Notes under the pieces: generated by a model
The model's database searches: none
What the model was told of the DNA's origin: nothing
What the model saw: the letters and a program-made list of their open reading frames with translations, nothing else
NCBI RefSeq assembly: GCF_002216775.1
Contig: NZ_CP022315.1
Span: 3,658,001-3,722,000, forward strand
Source: Virgibacillus phasianinus
GTDB lineage: Bacteria; Bacillota; Bacilli; Bacillales; Amphibacillaceae
Reading direction: 5' to 3'
Length of the DNA: 64,000 bases
Translations under genes and position numbers: made by a program
Shown here: piece by piece, positions 26,157 to 35,241 of the stretch
Position numbering within the stretch: position 1 is the stretch's first letter
Layout: every line of letters starts with the position of its first letter

Positions 26157-27434
26157 TTACTCTTCTTTAGAAGCTGCAGCTGAATTATCCGCTTTTTCCT
26201 CTTGAAGAAGCTGCTTATCATATAACCGAAAAAATGGATAATATATAGTCATTGCGACTAATATATTAAAAGTCATTAATACACCACCACGCCAGTCACC
26301 TGTTGTTAGAATCCCAGAAAATGGAGGAGGCGTTGTCCATGGGACAATGATATAAGGCTTTCCAACTAATCCAATTGACATTGAAAAATATGTTATTATC
26401 CCAACAGCTAATGGAGCAAGCATAAATGGAATCACCAGAATTGGATTCATTACAATAGGGGCTCCAAATATAACTGGTTCGCTGATATTAAATACGCTTG
26501 ACCATATAGAACCTCTACCTAAACCTTTTAAATGTTTTGAACGAGAACGCCAAACAAACAAAATTGTTAAGGCTAAAGCCATACCTGATCCTCCGACAGC
26601 CCACCAGATTGCCATGAACGGCTGCCCTATAATATATGGCAATTCTTCCCCAGCCTGTTGGGCCGCTACATTTTGTTCAGTTAAACTGTACCAAATCGGT
26701 GCCATAACACTGGCAACAACTGAAATTCCATGGATACCAAATGACCATAGCAAATGAATAAGAAAAATAGCAACTAAAGCTCCCCACAAACTGCTGCCAA
26801 ACATTTGCAATGGTTCACGCAGCACCGCACTCACTACACCGTGTAAGGATAGGCCAAATGAGCTTTTCAGGATGAGATCTACGCCCCAAACAACCGTGAT
26901 AATAGCAGCACCTGGTATAAGAGCCGAAAAAGCACGCCAAACAGAAGGAGGAACACTTTCTGGCATCCGAATAACAATATTTCTTTTTTCAAAGAAATAA
27001 TATACTTCCACCGTAAAGAGTGCTAACACAATAGCAATAAACAAACCCTCACTGCCCATTAAATTTAATGGAATATTGCCCTCTTCAGTAAGAGGTGTTG
27101 CAACAAAAAATGCAGATAAACTTAGAACACCAGCTGATAGTCCATCCATTTTATAACTTCTAGCCAAACTATAAGCAATTGAAAATACTGCCACTAGACC
27201 AATAAGTCCAAAAGTGGCATTCACGGGGATGCTTAAAGCCGATGCAAAAGGAGCCATAAAATCAGACCATGCCGGTATCGGTGGTGAAGAAATGATTAAA
27301 AAAATACTTCCAATGATCAGTAAAGGCATTGTAGCAATAATCCCATCCCGAATTGCTTTTAAATGACGCTGTTCGGCCATTTTACCAGCAATCGGCATAA
27401 AATAACGTTCCATAAATGCGTTAAAATGATTCAT
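26157..27434 (-). CDS. PTS cellobiose/chitobiose-type IIC permease
   Basis: A 425-residue membrane permease of the Lac/cellobiose PTS family with about 10 helices. FNISEPVIFGAPIVMNP near residue 325 is the family's substrate-binding segment, and PFASALSIPVNATFGLIGL is also typical. It imports and phosphorylates a beta-linked disaccharide with the adjacent IIB and IIA. Neighbouring ChbG and NamZ genes suggest an N-acetylated substrate rather than cellobiose. Confidence 0.93.
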   Translation of the reverse strand: MNHFNAFMERYFMPIAGKMAEQRHLKAIRDGIIATMPLLIIGSIFLIISSPPIPAWSDFMAPFASALSIPVNATFGLIGLVAVFSIAYSLARSYKMDGLSAGVLSLSAFFVATPLTEEGNIPLNLMGSEGLFIAIVLALFTVEVYYFFEKRNIVIRMPESVPPSVWRAFSALIPGAAIITVVWGVDLILKSSFGLSLHGVVSAVLREPLQMFGSSLWGALVAIFLIHLLWSFGIHGISVVASVMAPIWYSLTEQNVAAQQAGEELPYIIGQPFMAIWWAVGGSGMALALTILFVWRSRSKHLKGLGRGSIWSSVFNISEPVIFGAPIVMNPILVIPFMLAPLAVGIITYFSMSIGLVGKPYIIVPWTTPPPFSGILTTGDWRGGVLMTFNILVAMTIYYPFFRLYDKQLLQEEKADNSAAASKEE

Positions 27435-27465
27435 TATTCTTCCACCCCTTTTATTTGAAAAACTA

Positions 27466-27765
27466 TTAAATTAATTCCAATGCTTGATCCAACACTTTTT
27501 CTCCATTTAGCATTCCGTAAGATTTCATATCAACTATATCAATTGGAGTATTTGCCGCTTTAGCTTTTGAATACAGCTCATTCTTTTTGTAGCGGATTTG
27601 CGGCCCAAGTAAAATTACATCCGCTATTTTTAATTGTTCTTCGATGTTGTCAACCGAATGAGCTTCAATTTCAACCTCGATACCTCTTTTACTTGCCTCC
27701 TTTTTCATTTTCTCGACAAGCAAACTTGTACTCATTCCTAAAGCACATAACAATGTAATTTTCAT
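27466..27765 (-). CDS. PTS lactose/cellobiose-type IIB component
   Basis: A 99-residue IIB domain protein. The phosphocysteine is in LLCALGMSTSLLVEKM (Cys at about residue 6), followed by VDNIEEQLKIADVILLGPQI and the C-terminal DIVDMKSYGMLNGEKVLD. It accepts phosphate from IIA and gives it to the sugar bound by IIC. It lies 17 bp after the GH4 gene. Confidence 0.93.
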   Translation of the reverse strand: MKITLLCALGMSTSLLVEKMKKEASKRGIEVEIEAHSVDNIEEQLKIADVILLGPQIRYKKNELYSKAKAANTPIDIVDMKSYGMLNGEKVLDQALELI

Positions 27766-27782
27766 AGATACAAAACCTCCTA

Positions 27783-29090
27783 TTAACAGTTAAATAGAGG
27801 TAGGTATTGCTCGTTTACCTCTAGCATTTCATCAAAAATCTTTTTTGCTCTGTCAAACGATGGTATTAATGGATGTAATGTCAGTGCTTGCAGTGCAGTT
27901 CCTCTATTACCAGTTACCGCTGCCTCTACCGTTAACTCTTCATATGCCTTAACAACCTGCATAAGACCTCTTATTTGAGGAGCGGTTTCTTTCACTTGAA
28001 GCGGAGTAATTTGATGACTTTCTACTACGCAGTTGACTTCAATACTTACGTCATTTGGTAAACAGGAAATAGCCCCATTATTTCTAACATTTAATGTATG
28101 AATTTCCTTCGTATCCAAATGTATTGATTTAATTATGTTTATTGCAGCTTCTGAATAGTAGGCTCCTCCCCTTTGCTCTAGGGCTTCCGGTTTCTCATTG
28201 AGGTTCGGATTTTTATAGATTTCAAATAATTCCTTTTCTACTTTTTGCACTTGATCGGCACGTGTCTCATTACCCCTGTATTGTTTCAACTGTTCCTTTA
28301 ATACTTGATTGGTTTGATAGTAATATTTATGGTAACCGCATGGTATAGCTCTTAGGGACTGAAGAAATTCTGATTCCCAGCCAAATGAAGGTATATTTTT
28401 TGCCTCATAACTATCGGATTTACCTTTTAATATATCTTCAATTTTCGACCGCCCCTTGACATACAAATCCGTTATCCAAATGAGATGATTTATTCCAGTA
28501 AAATTAATGCTTACATCTTTCATATCGACGTTATACGTCCTAGCAAACTTTTTATAAAAATTAATCGGATTATTACATAAGCCTACCACTTTAACATCAC
28601 TGTGTTTTAAAACAGCCTCAGTTATGATACCAGCAGGATTTGTAAAGTTTAATAGCCATGCATCCGGAGCAAGTTCCTTAATATCCCTGCAGATATCGAG
28701 CATGACAGGAATAGTGCGCAATGCCTTCATAAAACCTCCAGACCCTGTAGTTTCCTGTCCAATAACACCATTTTTAATAGAAATATATTCATCATTCCGT
28801 CTCATTTTTAATTGACCTACTCTAATCTGGGTAACAATAAACTTAGCACCTTTGATTGCATCCCTTCGATCTAATGTTGCAATGATTTTAACAGGACACT
28901 TTGCTTTTTCAACCATTCTTTTGGACAGGTTTTCAATCACAGAAAGCTTTTCTTGCCCTTCCGGAATATCCACCAACCAAATTTCAGAAACGTTCAGTAT
29001 ATCCTGAACATTTATTATCCCTTCTATTAACTCTGGTGTATATGATGACCCTCCCCCAATAACAGCTATTTTAAGTGATTCCATCTCCAT
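27783..29090 (-). CDS. GH4 6-phospho-beta-glycosidase (LicH/ChbF-like)
   Basis: A 435-residue NAD- and Mn-dependent glycosidase of family GH4 that cleaves a 6-phosphorylated disaccharide in the cytoplasm. Visible marks are the Rossmann loop AVIGGGSSYTPELIEG, NPAGIITEAV, the metal-binding VVGLCNNPI and FTGINHLIWI, and CLPNDVSIEV. I start at ATG 29090, five bases after AAAGG, although three in-frame starts lie within nine bases. It is the first gene of the transport operon. Next to ChbG, it probably acts on deacetylated amino-sugar disaccharides. Confidence 0.9.
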   Translation of the reverse strand: MEMESLKIAVIGGGSSYTPELIEGIINVQDILNVSEIWLVDIPEGQEKLSVIENLSKRMVEKAKCPVKIIATLDRRDAIKGAKFIVTQIRVGQLKMRRNDEYISIKNGVIGQETTGSGGFMKALRTIPVMLDICRDIKELAPDAWLLNFTNPAGIITEAVLKHSDVKVVGLCNNPINFYKKFARTYNVDMKDVSINFTGINHLIWITDLYVKGRSKIEDILKGKSDSYEAKNIPSFGWESEFLQSLRAIPCGYHKYYYQTNQVLKEQLKQYRGNETRADQVQKVEKELFEIYKNPNLNEKPEALEQRGGAYYSEAAINIIKSIHLDTKEIHTLNVRNNGAISCLPNDVSIEVNCVVESHQITPLQVKETAPQIRGLMQVVKAYEELTVEAAVTGNRGTALQALTLHPLIPSFDRAKKIFDEMLEVNEQYLPLFNC

Positions 29091-29138
29091 CACATCCTTT
29101 CCTTTACCCTAACAACTTGTATGACATTTATTTTAACT

Positions 29139-29152
29139 TGTAAGCGCATTCA
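29139..29152 (-). promoter_or_regulatory. Candidate cre (CcpA) site of the PTS operon
   Basis: TGTAAGCGCATTCA fits TGWAANCGNTNWCA at 13 of 14 positions on either strand. It lies about 50 bases upstream of the GH4 start, the normal place for catabolite repression of a PTS sugar operon. Confidence 0.6.
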
Positions 29153-29215
29153 TATATAGTGCAGCTTTTTCCGTTGTCAACGGCAATATGGTAACGAATA
29201 ATTTTATAATAAAAA

Positions 29216-29241
29216 AGTACAAGGAATGTAATCCCTGTACT
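29216..29241 (-). terminator. Terminator of the LicR-like gene
   Basis: On the minus strand AGTACAGGG pairs with CCTTGTACT around ATTACATT (one mismatch), followed by TTTTTTA. It lies two bases past the regulator's stop, so the downstream operon needs its own promoter in 29094-29215. Confidence 0.85.
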
Positions 29242-29243
29242 CA

Positions 29244-31166
29244 CTATAATTTCCCTATCCTATCTAAAAATTGCTGATATGATTTACAGTCCAACAATTG
29301 ATGTACAAGATTCCTGTTGTCAACCAACTTCACCAATGACCTAAACATCGCCTTCAAATCATTTTCCTTAGCTTTGTTTACATTTAAAAGAAAAACAACT
29401 TGAACAAGCTTTTCACCCCATTGAATTGGGTTATTTAATGTTACAATAGACCAAAATGTAAAATCGGTTTTCGGTTCGAGAGGATGTGGAATAGCTACTA
29501 AATTTCCAAAACTTGTTGGTGAGTACCTCTCCCTTTCCATGACAGAATCAATGTAGTCATCACCGGCTGTCCCTGCCTTTATCAGTTTATTCCCCAAAAA
29601 TTTAATCACTTGATCAGGGGTTTCAAAATCTTGATTTAAGAAAGTGAAACGCTCATGCAGATATTGATCTATAATGGACTTATCCGTTGATATGATCCTA
29701 TTAATCTTGTTTACATCGTTATCCCCAAGTATAGTTCCTATATGTATCACAGGAACAGGTAGATCTATTTTAATTGGAACTGTAGTAATAACAAAACTAA
29801 TATTATTAAGTGGAAAATTACTTAAGTTATAATATTCCGTAGTTCCAATAATGTCCAAGGTGTCTTCAAATTTAGCTTTTAATTTATATGATAATAATTG
29901 AGCACTACCTAACCCAGATGCACATACAATCAGACACCGATTGATATTAGCAGTCGACTTTCTCAATCTTTCCTGAGCTGCCTCAATATGAAGGGAAATG
30001 TACGCAATTTCATGTTCATTAACGAAAATATTATATTTTTCATTTAGCACTTCGATCCCAATTAACGCGGCTTCAAAGGAAGCAGGATATTGCTTTTTTA
30101 TTTCGCTCAGCATTGGATTTCTTATATTCATTTGATATTTATAACGACTAATTGCAGGTTTTAAATGTAAGGATAAATGAAGCAGTAATTCATCGTCACC
30201 AGATAGGTTGAAATGATATTTTTCATCTATTCTTTTAATCATTTCCTTAACCAGATTAACTATTTCCTGATCAATAACTGATTTAATTCTTTCCTTTTCT
30301 GTATCTGAATTTATCAGCTTTGTTCCCTGTAAATGAATTGCCAAATAAAACACTTCATTTACAGAAAAACAAACACTAAGACCTGATTCAATGTCCCTCA
30401 TAATTTCTTTTGCTACAGCGAATTCCTTATTTTCTTTTATTTCATCTAACTCTTCTATAGCTATTTCCACCTGATTATTGTCTCGTATCCGCTTACAGGC
30501 AATAGCTAGATGAGTAATTAAGTTTTGCAGGCTAATATCCGAAATAATAATGTTATGCTTTCTTAGTTGAGTTAAAATACTATTTCTAATTATATTCAAC
30601 TCATTTTTGGAAAGGATCGAAATCCAATCAGAGTTTTCCGCGATGGAGATAGGTCTCTGATTAAAGATATACTCAGATATACAAAATCGAATTTGAGCCT
30701 CATTGCCGATAATTTTAATACCGTAATTTGGCCTTTGGTCTAGCGATAAATCATAAAGCTTAAATATGTAACGAACGGACTTTAAATCACTTTGTAAGGT
30801 AGAGCGACTAACATAAAGTTCATCAGCTAGATCTTCCATCTTTACATAATTTGACTCAAGTAATAGCCTTTCAACTAGAAACGTGACACGTTCAGTAGGT
30901 TCATCCGGTATTATTTTTCTTACTTCCTGGATGTATTGTTGTAAGAATTGATTAAATCTGTTCTCATCCTTAATTTCCAGTTTATAACCTTTACCTCTAT
31001 GTGACTCAATCTGCATATTGTTTTTATGTAACAGCAAATTTAATTCTTTTATATCATTTCTAACCGTCTTTGAGCTTACTTGCAAATCAATCGACAACTG
31101 GGAACTTGTCATAGGTTCAGTAGCTGTCTTAAGAATTTGTATGATTTCTTTCCAGCGGGAATTCAT
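29244..31166 (-). CDS. BglG/LicR-family PRD-containing transcriptional activator
   Basis: A 640-residue multidomain PTS-controlled regulator. In order: an N-terminal HTH (SRWKEIIQILKT ... TSSQLSIDLQVSSKTVRND), a second HTH (MEDLADELYVSRSTLQSDL), two PRD modules with conserved histidines (NLITHLAIACKRI, LLLHLSLHLKPAI and YISLHIEAAQ), an EIIB-like domain (CASGLGSAQLLSYKL) and an EIIA-like domain (LVAIPHPLEPKTD). This is the LicR plan, in which PTS phosphorylation controls activity. I start at MNSRWKEI because GGGG lies eight bases upstream; the frame remains open for 21 more codons. It lies upstream of, and in line with, the PTS operon it should activate. Confidence 0.9.
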   Translation of the reverse strand: MNSRWKEIIQILKTATEPMTSSQLSIDLQVSSKTVRNDIKELNLLLHKNNMQIESHRGKGYKLEIKDENRFNQFLQQYIQEVRKIIPDEPTERVTFLVERLLLESNYVKMEDLADELYVSRSTLQSDLKSVRYIFKLYDLSLDQRPNYGIKIIGNEAQIRFCISEYIFNQRPISIAENSDWISILSKNELNIIRNSILTQLRKHNIIISDISLQNLITHLAIACKRIRDNNQVEIAIEELDEIKENKEFAVAKEIMRDIESGLSVCFSVNEVFYLAIHLQGTKLINSDTEKERIKSVIDQEIVNLVKEMIKRIDEKYHFNLSGDDELLLHLSLHLKPAISRYKYQMNIRNPMLSEIKKQYPASFEAALIGIEVLNEKYNIFVNEHEIAYISLHIEAAQERLRKSTANINRCLIVCASGLGSAQLLSYKLKAKFEDTLDIIGTTEYYNLSNFPLNNISFVITTVPIKIDLPVPVIHIGTILGDNDVNKINRIISTDKSIIDQYLHERFTFLNQDFETPDQVIKFLGNKLIKAGTAGDDYIDSVMERERYSPTSFGNLVAIPHPLEPKTDFTFWSIVTLNNPIQWGEKLVQVVFLLNVNKAKENDLKAMFRSLVKLVDNRNLVHQLLDCKSYQQFLDRIGKL

Positions 31167-31314
31167 TTCAGATACCCCATTTGTTAGAAGATTGGTTATA
31201 TTATAACTTAAATTTCCTACCTTCATCAAAAAAAGTAATTATCATTGTTAAATTTGAACAAAAAAACAGCAAACCCCAAGGAATTTGCCCTTTTACTATT
31301 TTTTAGACGAAGAA

Positions 31315-31776
31315 TTATAAAAATTCCCTATAAACATGAGTGGTTTGAACAGGTTTAAACCCAAGTGAATAATATAAGTTTTCTGCGACAGTGTTATTCT
31401 CCATATAACATATTCGAATGTCTTTGTATCCCTGATTTAACAATTGATTTATTCCAAAATGAAGAGCCTTTTTACCGTAACCTCTACCTTGATATTCGGG
31501 AGAAACAATAAGATTATCAATTTCCCCATCACTAATTGTGACTGATGCCATAATTTGTTCATTATTTAACGCTAAATAAACATTTCCTTTATTGTTTAGT
31601 TTATATTTTCTAATTATCTCTTCTGTTGCAACATATGGTTTTAAATCATTTAATTTATGTACCGTTTAGTAACAATCCTGGTTGACCTTAACAAACTGTT
31701 TAAAATACTTGTCATCGTATGCGGAAAACTCTAAATCATTTTCCGGAAATTTATCACCAAACTTTTGGCCATTCAT
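31315..31776 (-). pseudogene. GNAT acetyltransferase with an internal stop
   Basis: Reading from ATG 31776 gives MNGQKFGDKFPENDLEF and KYFKQFVKVNQDCY, then TAA (31666-31668). The same frame continues TVHKLNDLKPYVATEEIIR ... NVYLALNNEQIMASVTISD, the acetyl-CoA motif SPEYQGRGYGKKALHFGI and a normal end. Only a single codon is spoiled, so the inactivation is recent or translation re-starts at an internal ATG. The intact 3' part alone (78 codons) holds motif A but lacks the N-terminal fold. Confidence 0.85.
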
Positions 31777-32005
31777 TTTAAATCACCCGCTCATTCCCTT
31801 TTGATTGCTTTCATTATAACATTAACTTTTACCAATTAGTCGCAAGCAGCGGGGTAAGAAAGCTTAAGCCGTGCCCCGGAAAGCAACGGTCCCCAGCAGA
31901 AAACAACCCAGCATATTTTTCTTTTGAAAACACATTGTTGCTATCGCAATTTATATCAACTGCGGAGATACCCACCAAACTATGCAAAAACAGCTATATA
32001 AAAAA

Positions 32006-32038
32006 ACCTATCGTAAAACTAAATCTTTTACGATAGGT
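32006..32038 (-). terminator. Terminator of the universal stress protein gene
   Basis: ACCTATCGTAAA pairs with TTTACGATAGGT, and the minus strand continues into TTTTTTTAT. The stretch 31777-32005 upstream of it contains no recognisable gene. Confidence 0.88.
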
Positions 32039-32054
32039 AATCTGAATTTTATCC

Positions 32055-32504
32055 TTATTTAACTGCATGTAATACAGGTGTACGGATTACTAATACATCA
32101 CATTCCGCTGAACGTACGACTGCTTCCGAAACGGAGCCAATCAAGAACCGTTCAATCGCATTTTGTCCTTTAGCCCCGCAGATAATTAAATCTGCTTGTA
32201 CTTTTTTGGCAATATCATTTGCGATGATATTTTTCGGTGAGCCATATTCAATTAGTACTCTTATTTTATCAATCCCCTTAGCCTCAGCTTGTTCCCTGTA
32301 GCCATTTAACAATTCTTCTGACCGCTGCTCTGCTTCCTCATAAATTGCGCGATCATAGGCCTCAAACGAATGGGTTTCGATTACATTTACAATGTTTAAT
32401 TTAGCATCTTTATTTCGTTTTACAACATCGATTGACTTACAAAATGCGTACTCAGCTTCTTTTGATCCATCTACCGCTAATACAATACTCTTATAGTGAT
32501 TCAT
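32055..32504 (-). CDS. Universal stress protein (UspA family)
   Basis: A 149-residue single-domain Usp with the opening KSIVLAVDGSKEAEYAF and the ATP-binding motif GAKGQNAIERFLIGSVSEAVVRSA (the G-X2-G-X9-GS pattern), so it probably binds ATP. It sits 39 bp downstream of the DHA2 exporter gene and may share its MarR-controlled message. Its terminator follows directly. The stress it responds to is unknown. Confidence 0.92.
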   Translation of the reverse strand: MNHYKSIVLAVDGSKEAEYAFCKSIDVVKRNKDAKLNIVNVIETHSFEAYDRAIYEEAEQRSEELLNGYREQAEAKGIDKIRVLIEYGSPKNIIANDIAKKVQADLIICGAKGQNAIERFLIGSVSEAVVRSAECDVLVIRTPVLHAVK

Positions 32505-32543
32505 TTCATATCTCCTCCAAATATTAGCATTTTTAAATATATG

Positions 32544-33989
32544 TTATTCGGGTTTTTTGATGAAGAAAGAAAGAACAACATTCACCACTGCCAGCCCCAG
32601 ACCGATTTGAAATACTAGTTCAGATCCCATGGCTGCTGCCTCTGTCGGTACATTCGCAATATTTGCCATGTAACTATTCTGTTTTGCTGCTAATACCGAA
32701 ACCATTACTGCGATTCCAATTGCGCCAGCCACTTGTTGGATTGTTTGCGTGATTGCAATTCCATCTGGATAATACTGTTTTGGAAGCGAATTTAATGTGT
32801 TTGTTTGTACAGAAGCAAGTACTGCCCCCACTCCTAGCATCATAATAATATGGGTTACCACAATCATCCATAATGCTGTTTCAGTACCAAATTGGGCATA
32901 TAAACCATATGCAATTGCAACTAAAATTGTTCCTGGTGTAATAACCGCTTTCGGACCGTATTTGTCAAATAAACGTCCGATAGTCGGAGCTAACACACAG
33001 TTGAGTAAGCTGCCCGGCAGAAGGACAAGACCTGTTGTAAACGCAGCGATGACTAGGGCCATTTGCATATACATTGGTAAAATAACAAGCATCGACAACA
33101 TATTAAAGAACGTTATAAAACTCATAATGACTCCAAGAACGAAAAGCGGGAAAGTAAATGCCTTAAGATTCAGCATTGGACTATCCATTTTCGTTTGACG
33201 AACCGCAAAAATAATAAGTGCGATAAAGCCAACAATGATTGTTCCCATAACAGTTGCATTTGTCCACCCAAGCTCACCAGATACACTTACTCCGTATACA
33301 ATGCCGCCAAATCCAATCGTTGAAAGAATTACAGATAATTTATCTATGGAAACCTGACGTATTTCATTAACATTCGGCAAGTAAATGAAACCGAAAATAA
33401 AGGAGAATAGTAAGAAAGGGATTGTCACCCAGAAGATCCAGTGCCAAGATAATGTATCTAAAATCAATCCGGCTATTGTTGGCCCAAGTGCGGGACCAGC
33501 TAACATAACTAAGCCCATTACCCCCATCGCGGCCCCTCGTTTATTAGCAGGGAAAATGGTAAAAATTACATTTTGCGTTAAAGGTAAATTAATAGCTAAG
33601 CCTGCCGCCTGAATGATCCGCCCCACCAATAAAATACTAAAAACAGGTGCAATCGCTGCGAGGACCGTACCGATAATGGATAACAGGATGGAAACCATAA
33701 ACATTTGGCGTGTTGTAAATTTCTGCATCAAAATACCTGTTACCGGCACTAAAATACCTAATGTTAAGAAATAACCTGTTGCCAGCCATTGGATGGTTGT
33801 AGCGTTCACATTAAATATCTGCCCTAAATCCCCTAAGGCAATATTCAGTGCTGTCTCACTGAAAAGTCCGACAAACCCTGCTACTAACAAGGCAATCATA
33901 ATCGGGCCTGTTTTGAATTCTTGTTGCTCTCTTGCTGCTGTGTTGATTTGTTTTCTTGCTATTGATTCTGTGTTGATAGTCGTATTCAC
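32544..33989 (-). CDS. DHA2-family MFS multidrug exporter, MarR-controlled
   Basis: A 481-residue, 14-segment EmrB/QacA-type drug:proton antiporter and paralogue of the 11307 gene. Family marks are IQWLATGYFLTLGILVPVTG, GRIIQAAGLAINLPLTQ and the motif C AGPALGPTIAGLIL. Translation starts at GTG 33989 after AAGGAG. Its leader of about 100 bases has an inverted repeat GGTTAACT/AGTTAACC (34027-34034 and 34043-34050). The promoter's -35 lies inside a palindrome shared with the nearby marR promoter. The substrate is unknown; a toxic small molecule sensed by MarR is likely. Confidence 0.88.
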   Translation of the reverse strand: MNTTINTESIARKQINTAAREQQEFKTGPIMIALLVAGFVGLFSETALNIALGDLGQIFNVNATTIQWLATGYFLTLGILVPVTGILMQKFTTRQMFMVSILLSIIGTVLAAIAPVFSILLVGRIIQAAGLAINLPLTQNVIFTIFPANKRGAAMGVMGLVMLAGPALGPTIAGLILDTLSWHWIFWVTIPFLLFSFIFGFIYLPNVNEIRQVSIDKLSVILSTIGFGGIVYGVSVSGELGWTNATVMGTIIVGFIALIIFAVRQTKMDSPMLNLKAFTFPLFVLGVIMSFITFFNMLSMLVILPMYMQMALVIAAFTTGLVLLPGSLLNCVLAPTIGRLFDKYGPKAVITPGTILVAIAYGLYAQFGTETALWMIVVTHIIMMLGVGAVLASVQTNTLNSLPKQYYPDGIAITQTIQQVAGAIGIAVMVSVLAAKQNSYMANIANVPTEAAAMGSELVFQIGLGLAVVNVVLSFFIKKPE

Positions 33990-34100
33990 TTAGTAATCTC
34001 CTTCAAAAATAAGCTTCATTTTTAATGGTTAACTGATTTTTTAGTTAACCAAGCATCGTTCCCATTTCCGTAGTCACCCCCACTACTAACCGGTTTTATT

Positions 34101-34164
34101 ACTATATCAATATAAAATTTAAAATGTCAACTCAATTGACAATTTTTGATTATTGAGTTATTAT
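34101..34164. promoter_or_regulatory. Divergent promoters sharing one MarR-type operator
   Basis: TGTCAACTCAATTGACA (34125-34141) is a GTCAA-N5-TTGAC palindrome. Its right arm is the -35 (TTGACA, 34136-34141) of a plus-strand promoter with TATTAT at 34159-34164 (17-bp spacing), serving the CarD gene. Its left arm read backwards is the -35 (34125-34130) of a minus-strand promoter with TATAGT at 34101-34106 (18-bp spacing), serving the exporter. A repressor bound here would shut off both. Confidence 0.8.
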
Positions 34165-34199
34165 AAACTTAGTTGACAATGATAATTGGGGATGATTTA

Positions 34200-34709
34200 A
34201 TGTTTCAAATTGGAGATTTAATCATTTATTCCGCACATGGCATTTGCAGGATTGATGATATCTGTGAAAAAACCGTTTCCGGTATTACGAGACAGTATTA
34301 TGTATTGCATCCTGAAGCAGATCAGCATCAATTAACCATAAGTACCCCAGTTGATAATAAGAAAGTTGTTATGCTTGAACTAATCCATGAAGATGAAGCT
34401 TATGAAATTCTTGAATTGTTTAAGTATCCGGGAATAAAATGGAATGATAATGCAAATTTACGTTTCCATATATACTCTGAGGTTGTTAATACTGGTGACC
34501 GGAAAGATATTGCAAAAGTTGTCAATACGCTGTTGCGAGGAAAAATGGAGGCTGCCCTTCATGATAGAAAACTTCACGAACGGGATCTGAAGCTGTTGCA
34601 AACCACAAAAGATACTTTATTTAAAGAATTGTCTATTTCATTGGACACCAGCTTTGAGGAAATTAATGAAATAGTAATTAAAGTAATCAGGGAGAATAAA
34701 ATAAGTTAA
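34200..34709 (+). CDS. CarD/CdnL-TRCF-type transcriptional regulator
   Basis: A 170-residue protein whose N-terminal third (FQIGDLIIYSAHGICRIDDI, then QYYVLHPEAD) is a CarD/CdnL RNA-polymerase-interacting domain. The rest is alpha-helical and includes DRKDIAKVVNTLLRGKM and LHERDLKLLQTTKDTL. Such proteins bind the polymerase beta subunit and change promoter open-complex stability. I start at ATG 34200, eight bases after GGGG; the frame is open further up but lacks a ribosome site. Sharing an operator with a drug exporter is an unusual setting for a CarD protein. Confidence 0.88.
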   Translation: MFQIGDLIIYSAHGICRIDDICEKTVSGITRQYYVLHPEADQHQLTISTPVDNKKVVMLELIHEDEAYEILELFKYPGIKWNDNANLRFHIYSEVVNTGDRKDIAKVVNTLLRGKMEAALHDRKLHERDLKLLQTTKDTLFKELSISLDTSFEEINEIVIKVIRENKIS

Positions 34710-34713
34710 ACAA

Positions 34714-34756
34714 AAAATCCTTGTTTCATCAACTTCATTGACGAAACAAGGATTTT
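34714..34756. terminator. Bidirectional terminator between carD-like and marR-like genes
   Basis: AAAATCCTTGTTTC pairs with GAAACAAGGATTTT, with A- and T-runs outside on both strands. It serves both convergent genes. Confidence 0.92.
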
Positions 34757-34769
34757 AATCAACACAGTG

Positions 34770-35210
34770 TTATTGTTCGATTCCCCATTCTAACTTTAAT
34801 AGACTTTTAAGGTTTTTTACTTGTTCGACACCGATTTTTTCAGCAATTCTATTCTCAAGCTTGGCTTTTAGTGCCTCGTTTTTTTCGTAGCATTCTTCAC
34901 CTAAAGCTGTTAAGCGGATACATTTCTCTTTTTTGTTGTTTTCTACATTATTGATTTCTACTAATCCTTTTGCGGAAAGGTTTTTAATAAACTTATGTAT
35001 CGCCTGCCGGGAAATCTCTACATTTTTTGTCACATACGAAATGGTCGGTTGCTTTTTATAAACCCTGGCCATGATATACCATTCTGAATTTGAAATATAA
35101 ATATTACTTTGATCATTCCAGTCATTTTCCGAAATCTTTCGGACTAAACTGTGACGCTCACTTAATAAATCGATTAGATCTAGATTTTGTAATTCAGAGT
35201 TTGAATTCAA
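34770..35210 (-). CDS. MarR family transcriptional regulator
   Basis: A 146-residue winged-helix repressor. The recognition region is PTISYVTKNVEISRQAIHKFIKNLSAKGLVE (read as two overlapping pieces), followed by the wing (ENNKKEKCIRLTALGEECY). Its own promoter and the divergent exporter/CarD promoters all carry the same palindrome on the -35, so it is very probably autoregulated and the repressor of both neighbours. Ligand unknown. Confidence 0.9.
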   Translation of the reverse strand: MNSNSELQNLDLIDLLSERHSLVRKISENDWNDQSNIYISNSEWYIMARVYKKQPTISYVTKNVEISRQAIHKFIKNLSAKGLVEINNVENNKKEKCIRLTALGEECYEKNEALKAKLENRIAEKIGVEQVKNLKSLLKLEWGIEQ

Positions 35211-35241
35211 TCAATTCACTCCAATCTTAGTTTCGCCACTT

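Noticed and set aside
34027-34050. GGTTAACT/AGTTAACC hairpin as an attenuator of the DHA2 gene
   Set aside because: It lies in the leader, but no U-run or alternative pairing is visible, so I note it only in the gene entry.
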